From contig NZ_JAERRG010000033.1 in NCBI RefSeq assembly GCF_016741935.1, forward strand, positions 23,966 through 87,965: a stretch of DNA of 64,000 nucleotides, in the 5' to 3' direction. The DNA comes from Streptomyces endocoffeicus. Its GTDB lineage: Bacteria > Actinomycetota > Actinomycetes > Streptomycetales > Streptomycetaceae. Shown here one piece after another: positions 48,433 through 56,624 of the stretch. The stretch's first letter is position 1, and every line of letters starts with the position of its first letter. The notes beneath the pieces were generated by a model, which saw only the letters and a list, made by a program, of their open reading frames with translations, made no database searches and had not been told where the DNA came from. The position numbers were made by a program, and so were the translations under genes.

Positions 48433-50175
48433 TCAGGGGCGCGGCACGTTCCGGAGGTTCGAGCGGGCCATCTGGACCATCTTGCCGACGCCCCCGTCCA
48501 GCACCATCTTGCCGGCCGAGAGCGCGAAGCCGGTCACCATCTCCGCCTTGATCTTGGGCGGGATGGACAGCGCGTTGGGGTCCGTGACGATGTCCAGGAG
48601 CGCGGGCCCCTTGTGCTGCAGTGCGGCGCGCAGCGCGGACCGCAGCCGCTTGGGCTTCTCCACCCGCTCGCCGTACACCCCGGCGGCGCGGGCGATCTGC
48701 GCGAAGTCGGGGTTGTGGTAGCCCGTGCCGTGCGCGGGCAGGCCCGAGACCAGCATCTCCAGCTCGACCATGCCCAGCGCGGAGTTGTTGAAGAGGATCA
48801 CCTTCACCGGCAGGTCGTACTGGACGAGGGTGAGGAAGTCGCCCATCAGCATGGTGAATCCGCCGTCGCCGGACATCGAGATCACCTGGCGGCGGCGGTC
48901 CATGAACTGGGCGCCGATCGCCTGCGGCAGCGCGTTGGCCATCGAGCCGTGGGTGAAGGAGCCGATCACCCGGCGGCGGCCGTTGGGGGACAGATAGCGG
49001 GCGGCCCACACATTGCACATCCCGGTGTCCACGGTGAAGATCGCGTCCTCGGCGGCCTCCTCGTCCAGCACCGACGCCACGAACTCCGGGTGGATCGGAA
49101 TGTGCTTGTCGACCCGGCGGGTGTAGGCCTTGACCACGCCCTCCAGCGCGTCGGCGTGCTTCTTCAGCATCCGGTCGAGGAAACGGCGGTCGGTCTTGGG
49201 GCGCACCTTCGGCGTCAGGCAGCTCAGCGTCTCCCGGACGTCGCCCCAGACGGCCAGGTCCAGCTTGGAGCGGCGGCCCAGGTGTTCGGCGCGGACGTCC
49301 ACCTGCACGGTCCGCACATCGGCGGGCAGGAAGGCGCCGTACGGGAAGTCGGTGCCCAGCAGGATCAGCAGATCGCATTCGTGGGTGGCCTCGTACGCCG
49401 CGCCGTAGCCGAGCAGACCGCTCATGCCGACGTCGTACGGGTTGTCGTACTGAATCCACTCCTTGCCGCGCAGGGCGTGCCCCACCGGCGCCTTCAGCAG
49501 TTCGGCGAAGGCCATCACCTCCTCGTGCGCCCCGGCACAGCCCCGGCCGCAGAAGAGCGTCACCCGCTCGGCCTCGTTGACCATACGGGCCAGCCGGTCG
49601 ATCTCCGCGTCGCCCGGGCGCACGGTGGGCCGGGACGTCACCAGGGCGTGCTCCTCGGCGCGCTCGGGCGCCGGGCGGGCGGCGATGTCGCCGGGGAGTG
49701 CCACCACGCTGACCCCGCTGCGGCCGATCGCGTGCTGCACGGCGGTCTGCAGGACACGGGGCATCTGCTGGGGGTGGGAGATCAGCTCGCAGTAGTGGCT
49801 GCACTCCTGGAACAGCCGCTCGGGGTGGGTCTCCTGGAAGTAGCTGGTGCCGATCTCACTGCTGGGGATGTGCGAGGCGAGCGCGATGACCGGGGCCATC
49901 GAGCGGTGGGCGTCGTAGAGCCCGTTGATCAGATGGACGTGTCCGGGGCCGCAGGAGCCCGCGCAGGCGGCGAGGGACCCGGTGAGCTGCGCCTCGGCAC
50001 CGGCGGCGAAGGCGGCGGTCTCCTCGTGCCGCACCTGGATCCAGTCGATCGCGGCGTTGCGGCGGACCGCGTCCACCACGGGGTTGAGGCTGTCGCCGAC
50101 CACGCCGTACAGCCGCCGCACACCGGCGCGCACCAGGATGTCCACGTACTGCTCCGCCACGGTCTGCTTGGCCAT
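48433..50175 (-). CDS. poxB: Pyruvate oxidase/dehydrogenase-type ThDP enzyme
   Basis: A 580-residue ThDP-dependent enzyme like PoxB. The pyrimidine-domain glutamate is in IQVRHEETAAFAAGAEAQ (about residue 51). The central domain covers ~190-330. The PP domain has MSGDGGFTMLMGDFLTL with FNNSALGM, the GDG-NN ThDP motif (about 425-455). It decarboxylates pyruvate to acetate, passing electrons to FAD and quinone or ferredoxin-like acceptors at the membrane. ATG at 50175 opens MAKQTVAEQYVDILVRAGV, a typical start. An internal 144-base piece (49309-49452) is copied at 39708-39851 on the other side of the accessory cluster. Confidence 0.93.
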   Translation of the reverse strand: MAKQTVAEQYVDILVRAGVRRLYGVVGDSLNPVVDAVRRNAAIDWIQVRHEETAAFAAGAEAQLTGSLAACAGSCGPGHVHLINGLYDAHRSMAPVIALASHIPSSEIGTSYFQETHPERLFQECSHYCELISHPQQMPRVLQTAVQHAIGRSGVSVVALPGDIAARPAPERAEEHALVTSRPTVRPGDAEIDRLARMVNEAERVTLFCGRGCAGAHEEVMAFAELLKAPVGHALRGKEWIQYDNPYDVGMSGLLGYGAAYEATHECDLLILLGTDFPYGAFLPADVRTVQVDVRAEHLGRRSKLDLAVWGDVRETLSCLTPKVRPKTDRRFLDRMLKKHADALEGVVKAYTRRVDKHIPIHPEFVASVLDEEAAEDAIFTVDTGMCNVWAARYLSPNGRRRVIGSFTHGSMANALPQAIGAQFMDRRRQVISMSGDGGFTMLMGDFLTLVQYDLPVKVILFNNSALGMVELEMLVSGLPAHGTGYHNPDFAQIARAAGVYGERVEKPKRLRSALRAALQHKGPALLDIVTDPNALSIPPKIKAEMVTGFALSAGKMVLDGGVGKMVQMARSNLRNVPRP

Positions 50176-50272
50176 CGCGCGCCCTCATCCCTCTCGTCGT
50201 CCAGGGTCGATGGGGTGGGTGACGGTTGTCCGCCACCTTGACCTTTCGTCCATCAACCCATGGACGGCGCGC

Positions 50273-52492
50273 TTACGCCTCCCAGACGGCGGCCGCCGTA
50301 CGGTCGTCGGCGTAGCCCTTCACCCCGGTCTGGGCATCGGCGAGGAACGCGGCGAGACCCGGCGCGTCCGCGGTGTCCCAGCGTTCGGCCAGGCGATCGG
50401 CGAGGGCGGCCTCGCCGCGCAGGGGCTCGGCGAGGCCCGCACTGCACAGCAGCAGGGTGTCGCCCGGCCGGGCGACGGAGGCACGGAACCGGAAGAGCCC
50501 GTGGACGGGCTCGCCGGACTCGGGTGGCGGCGTGGCGTCGGGGTCGGAGGCGGGGTCGGAGGCGGAGGCGGAGGCGGGGTCGGAGGCGGAGGCGGGGTCG
50601 GAGGCGGAGGCGGGGTCGGGGTCGGGGCTCGGTCGCCGGCCGGGCGGGCGACCACTCCCGTAGCCGATGACGGGTCCGCCGACGGTGTCCCGCTCGCCCC
50701 CGTCGGGTTCCAGGTCCTGCCAGGCGCCGTCCCGCAGCCGGAAGAGCCCGCCGTCGCCGACGCCGAAAAACACCCGGGTACGGCAGGCCGGATGCGCCGG
50801 GAGCAGGAGGCAGCGCACCGAGGCGGTGTGGTCGGCGGGGGCCAGGCCACGTACGGTCGCGCCGGCGCGCAGCCGCCCGTAGGCACGGTCGGTGAGCCGG
50901 TGCAGCCCGGAACTGAGGGCGCCGCGGTTGGCGGTGTGGATGTCTTCCGTCAGCCGGGCCTGATTGCCGCCGACCGCCCCGGCGATCCACTCGCACAGCT
51001 CACGCGCCACCCGGTGCGCCCCCGGGGCCGCCCGCTGCCCGCTCGCCACGGCCACGAGGAGAAGGGCGCTGTCCCCGGTCCCGAACCGCACCGCGAGCAA
51101 CGCGTCCCGCCGTGGCTCACCCCGGTAACGGGCCGCGTCCCCGCGCAACGACGCGGCCCGCAGCGTCAGCGTGCCGTACCGGGCGCCCTCCAACACGGTG
51201 TCGGGCACCACATCCCGGAGATCCTCCGGATCGGTGACGGGAAGCGTGGTCGGCTCGGTCTCGTACATGGGCGGCTGGTCCCCGACATACGAGGCGGCAG
51301 CGGCCCGCCAGGGCCGCGCCGGATCGTCTTGGAGCGCCGCCTCCGGCGGAGGCGGCACCCCGGCCCCACGCGGCCCCGAGGACGGCGAGGGCGGCCCGGA
51401 CACCCCGGCGCGCCCGGACACCCCGGCGCGCCTGGACGGGCCGGCGGGGGTGATGGGGGCGATGGGGCCAGGTGCGCCTGCCGGGCCGGTGCGTCCGGAC
51501 GCGCTTCCCGGGCTGGTGGGCCCCGGTGCGCCCGCCGGGCCCGTGGAACTGGGCGTGCCCGACGGGTTTGTGGATCCGGGCGTGCCCGCCGAGCTCGTGG
51601 AGCTGGGCGTGCCCGACGGGTTCGTGGATCCAGGCGCGCCCGACCGGCTCGCGGGTCCGGGTGAGCTCCCCCGACTGGTGGGCCCGGGCGTGCCCGCCGA
51701 ACTCCTGGTTCCGGGCGGACTTCCCTGCCTCGTGGGTCCCGGCGCGCTCCCCCGGCTCGTGGGCCCGGGCGCGCTCCCCGAGTCGGTGCGTCCGGGTGCG
51801 CCCGAGTCGGTACATCCGGGTGCGCCCGAGTCGGTACGTCCGGGTGCGCCCGAGTCGGTGCGTCCGGGTGCGCTCGCCGGGCCGGTACGTCCCGGTGCTT
51901 CGCTTGGATCCGGGCGGCCGAGTGCCTCCCTGGGATCCGCGCCGCCCTGGGCGGCACCGGCTCCCGCGCCACCCCATGGGGCGCCCGGTTCCGTACGTCC
52001 CGGCCTCGCATCGGAACCCTCGCGGCCGTCGGAGGGCGGGGTTGCCCCAGACCCCGCGTAGCCCCGCTGCGAGGGCGAGGCGCCGGGCCCCTCGTCGCCC
52101 TGTTCGGTCCCCGAGCCCGCGCCACCCCACGCGGCAGCGCCCGGCCCCGTACGTCCCGGCCCGGCGCCGGACCCCGCACGGTCCTGGGTGGGCAGTGTGG
52201 CACCGGGCTCCTCGTCGGCGGGAGATCGCCACCCCTGCGGGCCACCTCCGGCGTCGGCGTCGGAGCCCGGGGCGGCACCGCCCGGCTCCCCCGTCCGCGG
52301 GCCCCAGGGGGCGCCCGCGGCCGGTCTCTGATGACCGGCGTCCTCGTCGCCGGCGAGCGTGCGGGAGGCCGAGTCGAACCGGTCGTCCACGGAGTCGGAG
52401 GCCGCCGCGGGCCCCGCGTCGGCACGACGCGGGTCGTACAACTCGCCCCACCAGTCGTCCTCATGACGGCGTCGGTCGCCCTGCTGGCTCAT
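50273..52492 (-). CDS. PP2C-like protein with very long disordered region
   Basis: A 739-residue protein. It begins MSQQGDRRRHEDDWWGELYD. Residues ~40-390 are low complexity: Pro/Gly/Ser/Thr repeats such as RTDSGAPG and GPTSRGSAPG. The C-terminal ~330 residues are a PP2C-type domain (LLAVRFGTGDSALLLVAVASGQ, VRCLLLPAHPACRTRVFFGVGDGGLFRL, GDTLLLCSAGLAEPLRG, KGYADDRTAAAVWEA), itself interrupted by a DPASAS repeat. Several canonical PP2C metal aspartates are not evident, so phosphatase activity is uncertain. ATG at 52492 starts the conserved N-terminus; a GTG two codons earlier is possible. Confidence 0.8.
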   Translation of the reverse strand: MSQQGDRRRHEDDWWGELYDPRRADAGPAAASDSVDDRFDSASRTLAGDEDAGHQRPAAGAPWGPRTGEPGGAAPGSDADAGGGPQGWRSPADEEPGATLPTQDRAGSGAGPGRTGPGAAAWGGAGSGTEQGDEGPGASPSQRGYAGSGATPPSDGREGSDARPGRTEPGAPWGGAGAGAAQGGADPREALGRPDPSEAPGRTGPASAPGRTDSGAPGRTDSGAPGCTDSGAPGRTDSGSAPGPTSRGSAPGPTRQGSPPGTRSSAGTPGPTSRGSSPGPASRSGAPGSTNPSGTPSSTSSAGTPGSTNPSGTPSSTGPAGAPGPTSPGSASGRTGPAGAPGPIAPITPAGPSRRAGVSGRAGVSGPPSPSSGPRGAGVPPPPEAALQDDPARPWRAAAASYVGDQPPMYETEPTTLPVTDPEDLRDVVPDTVLEGARYGTLTLRAASLRGDAARYRGEPRRDALLAVRFGTGDSALLLVAVASGQRAAPGAHRVARELCEWIAGAVGGNQARLTEDIHTANRGALSSGLHRLTDRAYGRLRAGATVRGLAPADHTASVRCLLLPAHPACRTRVFFGVGDGGLFRLRDGAWQDLEPDGGERDTVGGPVIGYGSGRPPGRRPSPDPDPASASDPASASDPASASASDPASDPDATPPPESGEPVHGLFRFRASVARPGDTLLLCSAGLAEPLRGEAALADRLAERWDTADAPGLAAFLADAQTGVKGYADDRTAAAVWEA
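50530..50625. repeat. 18-bp tandem repeat inside the PP2C-like gene
   Basis: Units built from GCGGGGTCGGAGGCGGAG, in frame, encoding repeated DPASAS in a loop of the phosphatase-like domain. A further degenerate repeat with units encoding RTDSGAPG is at about 51780-51890. Confidence 0.8.
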
Positions 52493-52864
52493 CCCCACAT
52501 TGTCCACAGGGAGGCTCCACGGGAACACCACGCGATGACCGGCCCGAGGCCCGCCCAAGATCCGCTCAAGCAAACGCGAGCGCGCTCACCCGTTGGGCCC
52601 CAGGAGCCCGGCGCCGCAAGCGGGCCCGCCCCCGCAAGCGGCCCGCCCCTGCAAGCGGCCCGCCCCTGCGCCCGGGGCGGAGCGTCGGGGACGAGCCCGC
52701 TGCCCGCCCCCGGCGTAAGACGTGAACGCCGCCGGGGGCGAACCCGAGGAGCAGGGTGTGGGACCCCGCGAGCCGAGGGCGGGTAGGTGGCCGGGCCGGG
52801 AGCCGGGGCCAGGGCCGGGCCCAGGGCGACCAGGCGGCCCCGGGGCCCAATCAGCCCCGCGCCC
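52493..52864. other. Intergenic region with repeat and hairpin
   Basis: 372 bases without a gene. It holds three copies of a 17-18-base unit (GCAAGCGGCCCGCCCCT) at 52616-52667. A perfect ten-base hairpin, CGCCCCCGGC (52705-52714) and GCCGGGGGCG (52731-52740), has a 16-base loop and probably acts as the terminator of the oxidoreductase gene to the right. Confidence 0.6.
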
Positions 52865-54316
52865 TCACCCCCGGTACGCCTCCAGCAGCCGCAGCCAGAT
52901 CTCGCTGATCGTGGGGAACGACGGCACCGCGTGCCAGAGGCGGTTGATGGGGACCTCGCCCGCTACCGCCACCGTCGCCGAGTGGAGCAGTTCGCTGACC
53001 CCGGGGCCCACGAAGGTGACGCCGATCAGGTGGCCCCGGTCCAGGTCGACGATCATGCGGGCGCGGCCGCGGTAGCCGTCCGCGTAGAGGACCGCGCCCT
53101 CGACCTGGCCCATGTCGTAGTCGACGACGCGGATGCTGCGGCCCTCGGACTCGGCCTGCTCCGCGGTCAGCCCGACCGCGGCGACCTCCGGATCGGTGAA
53201 GACGACCTGCGGTACGGCCGCCTCGTCCGCGGTCGTCGCGTATTCGCCCCAGCGGCTCGTGTCCAGCCGCTCGACGCCCCGCGCGCGTGCCCCGATCGCC
53301 GCGCCCGCGATGCGCGCCTGGTATTTGCCCTGGTGGGTGAGGAGCGCTCGGTGGTTGACGTCGCCCGCCGCGTACAGCCAGCCGTCGGGGACGTCCGTCA
53401 CGCGGCAGGTCTCGTCGACCGTCAGCCAGCCGCCCGGTTCGAGCCCCACCGTCTCGAGGCCCACGTCCGCGGTGTGCGGGGCGCGTCCGGTGGCGAAGAG
53501 CACCTCGTCCGCCTCGAGCTGTTCCCCGCTCTCCAGGATCACCGTGACCGGTCCCTCCGCCCCGCCCGGCCGGGCGAGCCCCTTCACCGACGTACCGGTG
53601 CGGATCTCGGCCCCGGCCTCCCGCAGCGTCTCGGCGACCAGTTCGCCCGCGAACGGCTCGATCCGGTTCAGCAGCCCGGAACCGCGCACCAGCACCGTGA
53701 CGCGCGAGCCGAGGCCGCACCAGGCCGTGGCCATCTCGGCGGCCACCACACCACCACCCACGATGATCAGCCGCTCCGGCACCGTGCCGGAGCTGGTGGC
53801 CTCCCGGCTGGTCCAGGGCCGGGCCTCGGCGATCCCGGGCATGTCGGGCAGCGCGGCCCGGGTGCCGGTGCAGACGGCCACCGCGTGGCGGGCGGTGAGG
53901 GTCCGCTCCTCGCCGCCGGAGCCGTCCGGCGGCGTCACCGCGACCCGCCGCGGCCCGACCAGCCGCCCATGGCCGCGCACCAGGTCGATCCCGGCCGACT
54001 CCAGCCAGGTGAGCGCACCGTCGTCCTTCCAGTTGCCGACCTCCTTGTCGCGGTGGGCGAAGACATCGGCCGCCGCCAGCGGCCCGCCGACCGCCTCCCG
54101 CAGCCCCGGCACCTGGCGTGCCTCGGCCCGCGCGAGCACCGGGCGCAGCAGCGACTTACTGGGGACGCAGGCCCAGTACGAACACTCACCACCGACCAGC
54201 TCCCGCTCCACGATCACCGTGGACAGCCCGGCGGCGCGGGTCCGGTCGGCCAGATTCTCACCGACCGGGCCCGCGCCCAGCACGATGACGTCGTACTCGT
54301 CCGTGGCCTGATTCAT
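52865..54316 (-). CDS. FAD/NAD(P)-dependent disulfide oxidoreductase
   Basis: A 483-residue pyridine-nucleotide disulfide oxidoreductase resembling dihydrolipoamide dehydrogenase or mercuric reductase. FAD-binding VIVLGAGPVGENLADR (about residue 10), the redox disulfide in GGECSYWACVPSK (CX4C, about 41-46), a second dinucleotide fold LIIVGGGVVAAEMATAW (about 182), the FAD-contacting LYAAGDVNHRALLTHQGKYQ (about 295) and the C-terminal dimer domain are all visible. The C-terminus lacks the HxxxxE of lipoamide dehydrogenase (AVPSFPTISEIW instead of HAHPTLSE), so the substrate differs. ATG at 54316 gives the family N-terminus. It is divergent from the PPOX-type gene. Confidence 0.9.
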   Translation of the reverse strand: MNQATDEYDVIVLGAGPVGENLADRTRAAGLSTVIVERELVGGECSYWACVPSKSLLRPVLARAEARQVPGLREAVGGPLAAADVFAHRDKEVGNWKDDGALTWLESAGIDLVRGHGRLVGPRRVAVTPPDGSGGEERTLTARHAVAVCTGTRAALPDMPGIAEARPWTSREATSSGTVPERLIIVGGGVVAAEMATAWCGLGSRVTVLVRGSGLLNRIEPFAGELVAETLREAGAEIRTGTSVKGLARPGGAEGPVTVILESGEQLEADEVLFATGRAPHTADVGLETVGLEPGGWLTVDETCRVTDVPDGWLYAAGDVNHRALLTHQGKYQARIAGAAIGARARGVERLDTSRWGEYATTADEAAVPQVVFTDPEVAAVGLTAEQAESEGRSIRVVDYDMGQVEGAVLYADGYRGRARMIVDLDRGHLIGVTFVGPGVSELLHSATVAVAGEVPINRLWHAVPSFPTISEIWLRLLEAYRG

Positions 54317-54511
54317 CGCAACCCGCTCTCTCGCTCGTATCACCGTCGCAGGGCCTCCGGGGCCTCGCAGGGTCATCGTGGCGTCGAGTTACCGCCCACA
54401 GCCACCCCAATCGGCGTTTCGGCCGAGCGCTCCCGGCACCGGGAGGCCCCGGTCGGGGGCCGGGACCGGGCGTTCCCTGCGTACGGGGCGCGGCCGCGCG
54501 ACAGTGATCGC

Positions 54512-54910
54512 ATGACTGTTTTCACCGAACCCGAGACCGGCTACCTCAGATCGCAGCGGATCGGCCGGCTGGCCACCGTGGACGCGCGGGGCCAGCCGCA
54601 GGCGAACCCGGTGGCGTTCTTCCTCAACGAGGACGGCACGGTCGACATCGGCGGCTACGCCATGGGCAGGACGAAGAAGTGGCGCAACACCGGGACGAAT
54701 CCGAAGGTGGCGCTGGTCGTCGACAGCCTGGTGAGCGAGCGGCCGTGGATGGTGTGCGGGGTGGAGATCCGTGGCGAGGCGGAGCGGCGCACGGGGCCGC
54801 ATGACCTCGGCGCCCAGCTGAGCGACGAGGTCATCCGGATCCATCCGCGCTGGGTGTACAGCTGGGGCCTGGAGGACGTGCCCGGGGCGAAGACCCGGAG
54901 CATGAGCTGA
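54512..54910 (+). CDS. PPOX class F420-dependent oxidoreductase-like protein
   Basis: A 132-residue split-barrel flavin/F420-binding protein. IGRLATVDARGQPQANPVAF is the classic N-terminal strand pair, GYAMGRTKKWRNTGTNPKVAL contains cofactor-contacting basic residues, and CGVEIRGEAERR ends the barrel; IRIHPRWVYSWGLE closes the protein. Members reduce or bind small molecules with F420 or FMN; substrate unknown. ATG at 54512 is the only sensible start. It is divergent from the disulfide oxidoreductase. Its stop codon lies inside a 16-bp tandem repeat. Confidence 0.9.
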   Translation: MTVFTEPETGYLRSQRIGRLATVDARGQPQANPVAFFLNEDGTVDIGGYAMGRTKKWRNTGTNPKVALVVDSLVSERPWMVCGVEIRGEAERRTGPHDLGAQLSDEVIRIHPRWVYSWGLEDVPGAKTRSMS

Positions 54911-54963
54911 CCGGAGCGTGAGCTGACCGGAGCGTGAGCTGACCGGAGCGTGAGCTGACCGGG
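54904..54963. repeat. 16-bp tandem repeat across the stop of the PPOX-type gene
   Basis: GAGCTGACCGGAGCGT occurs at 54904, 54920 and 54936, with a partial fourth copy at 54952. The first unit includes the stop codon (54908-54910). Other GC-rich short repeats continue to about 55050, before the rsgA stop. Confidence 0.85.
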
Positions 54964-55057
54964 GCCGTGCCGGTCCCGGTCAGCCCCGAGTGGCCCCGGT
55001 CGACCCCGGTCGACCCCGGGCGGCCCAGGGCGGCCCCGGGCGGCCCAGGGCGTACCG

Positions 55058-56221
55058 CTACCGCCCGCGCATCGGCCCCCGCTTGCGCTCCATCATGTGG
55101 CGGCCGAGCGCCTGCCGCTGCTTCCAATCCCGCCGCAGCTCGGCGCGCAGCCGCGCGTCCGTACGGGCCGCGAGCCGCTCGTTCTCGCGGAGCAGCTTGC
55201 GGTAGCTCTCCAGCCGCCGCTCCGGCAGCGACCCGTCGTCGATCGCGGCGAGCACCGCGCACCCGGGTTCGGCCTGGTGGGCGCAGTCGGGGAAGCGGCA
55301 CCGCTCGGCGAGCTCCTCGATCTCGGCGAACGCCTGTGCGACACCGCCCTCGGCGTCCCACAGCCCCACCCCGCGCAGCCCCGGAGTGTCGATCAGCACC
55401 CCGCCCGAGGGCAGGGGCAGCAGATCGCGGGTGGTCGTGGTGTGCCGCCCCTTGCCGTCGCTGTCGCGGATCGCCCGTACGTCCTGGACGGCCTCGCCCA
55501 CCAGCGCGTTCGCCAGCGTGGACTTGCCCGCCCCGGACTGGCCGAGCAGCACCGAGGTGCCGGAGGCGAGCAGGGCGCCGAGCTCCTCCAGCCCGTCCCC
55601 CGCCGCGGAGCTGACCGGCAGCACCCGCACACCGGGCGCCGCCATCTCGGTGTCGGACACCAGATGGGCGAGGGTGTCCGGGTCGGGCACCAGATCGGCC
55701 TTGGTGAGGACGAGCAGCGGCTGGGCGCCGCTCTCCCAGGCCAGCGCGGTGAACCGCTCCACCCGCCCCAGGTCGAGCTCGGCGGCGAGGGAGACGGCGA
55801 TGACGGCGTGGTCGACGTTGGCCGCCAGCACCTGGCCGTCCGAGCGCTTGGAGGAGGTGGACCGTACGAGGGCGGTACGGCGTGGCAGCAGCGTACGGAC
55901 GTAACGCGGATCGCCCTCGGCGTCCACGGCGGCCCAGTCGCCGGTGCACACGATCCGCATCGGATCGCGCGGTGTCACCAGCTCGGTGTCGGCCCGCGCC
56001 GGGCCGCCCGGTGTGACCAGATCGCACTGGCCACGGTCCACCCGGATCACCCGGCCGGGCACCAGGCCCTGTGCGGCGTACGGGGCGAACGTCTCCGCCC
56101 AGCCGTCGTCCCAGCCATAGGCGGCGAGGGAGTACGGAGACGCGGAGTCAGAGAGGCCAGAGAGGTCAGAGGAGTCAGAAGAGCTGGAAGAGCCGGAAGA
56201 GCTGGAAGAAGTGCTGAACAC
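55058..56221 (-). CDS. rsgA: Ribosome small subunit-dependent GTPase A
   Basis: A 387-residue RsgA (YjeQ) GTPase that assists late 30S ribosome maturation. The domain order is OB fold (about 50-115), circularly permuted GTPase with NKxD-like LTKADLVPD (G4), P-loop LLGQSGAGKSTLANAL (about 224), GRHTTTTRDL (G2) and DTPGLRGVGL (G3), then the zinc knuckle CRFPDCAHQAEPGC (about 311-324) and a basic C-terminal tail. The first ~28 residues are a Ser-rich extension (STSSSSSGSSSSSDSSD). Start is GTG at 56221. A small ORF with strong ribosome-binding site lies just upstream. Confidence 0.94.
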   Translation of the reverse strand: MFSTSSSSSGSSSSSDSSDLSGLSDSASPYSLAAYGWDDGWAETFAPYAAQGLVPGRVIRVDRGQCDLVTPGGPARADTELVTPRDPMRIVCTGDWAAVDAEGDPRYVRTLLPRRTALVRSTSSKRSDGQVLAANVDHAVIAVSLAAELDLGRVERFTALAWESGAQPLLVLTKADLVPDPDTLAHLVSDTEMAAPGVRVLPVSSAAGDGLEELGALLASGTSVLLGQSGAGKSTLANALVGEAVQDVRAIRDSDGKGRHTTTTRDLLPLPSGGVLIDTPGLRGVGLWDAEGGVAQAFAEIEELAERCRFPDCAHQAEPGCAVLAAIDDGSLPERRLESYRKLLRENERLAARTDARLRAELRRDWKQRQALGRHMMERKRGPMRGR

Positions 56222-56258
56222 GGAGGAAACCCTTCGAAGGGCGGCCTCCGAAGAGGTG

Positions 56259-56330
56259 TCAGCCGGAGACCGCAGGGGTGGAAATGAGGAACTCCTGAAC
56301 GCGAGCGGCGCTCGCCACCGAGACCGTCAT
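56259..56330 (-). CDS. Candidate 23-residue leader ORF upstream of rsgA
   Basis: ATG at 56330 is preceded by GGAGGTGAGG at ideal spacing. The frame encodes MTVSVASAARVQEFLISTP and four more residues, then stops at 56259, 37 bases before the rsgA start. Sequence between the stop and rsgA can pair (TTCGGAGG..., CCCTTCGAAGGG). This looks like a leader peptide with attenuator-like sequence. Not supported by homology. Confidence 0.5.
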   Translation of the reverse strand: MTVSVASAARVQEFLISTPAVSG

Positions 56331-56624
56331 CAATGTCCTCACCTCCTGCTTTCCTCAACGCACGGCAACACGGACCATCACGGCCCGCACGGAACGGAGA
56401 AACCGTAGCCCATCCCCGCACGGGGCGCCATCCATTTTTTCTTTCGTTGGAAACGAAAGGGCCGCCCTCAACCGCCCTGTGACCAGGGGAACATGACCCC
56501 GGGCAACGGCTCCCGAACATGCTTGCGCACCCGCCGGACGCTGAGGTACCTTCGCGACAGTTGATCTTTGTTTTCACGCGCGATAAACGGGTCAGGTCAC
56601 CAGGTCACGGGGGAGTGTACCTAG
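56331..56624. other. Shared upstream region of rsgA and the PKS gene
   Basis: 294 bases without a gene apart from the palindrome at 56441-56459. The 56555-56600 stretch is relatively AT-rich (TTGATCTTTGTTTTCACGCG) and may hold the PKS promoter. The ribosome-binding site GGGGGAG for the PKS is at 56609-56615. Confidence 0.6.
56441..56459. promoter_or_regulatory. Perfect palindrome CTTTCGTTGGAAACGAAAG
   Basis: Eight-base exact arms around GGA, preceded by T6. It lies 166 bases before the PKS start and 111 bases before the leader ORF of rsgA. It is operator-like and AT-rich compared with its surroundings. The cognate regulator is unknown and not adjacent. Confidence 0.6.
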
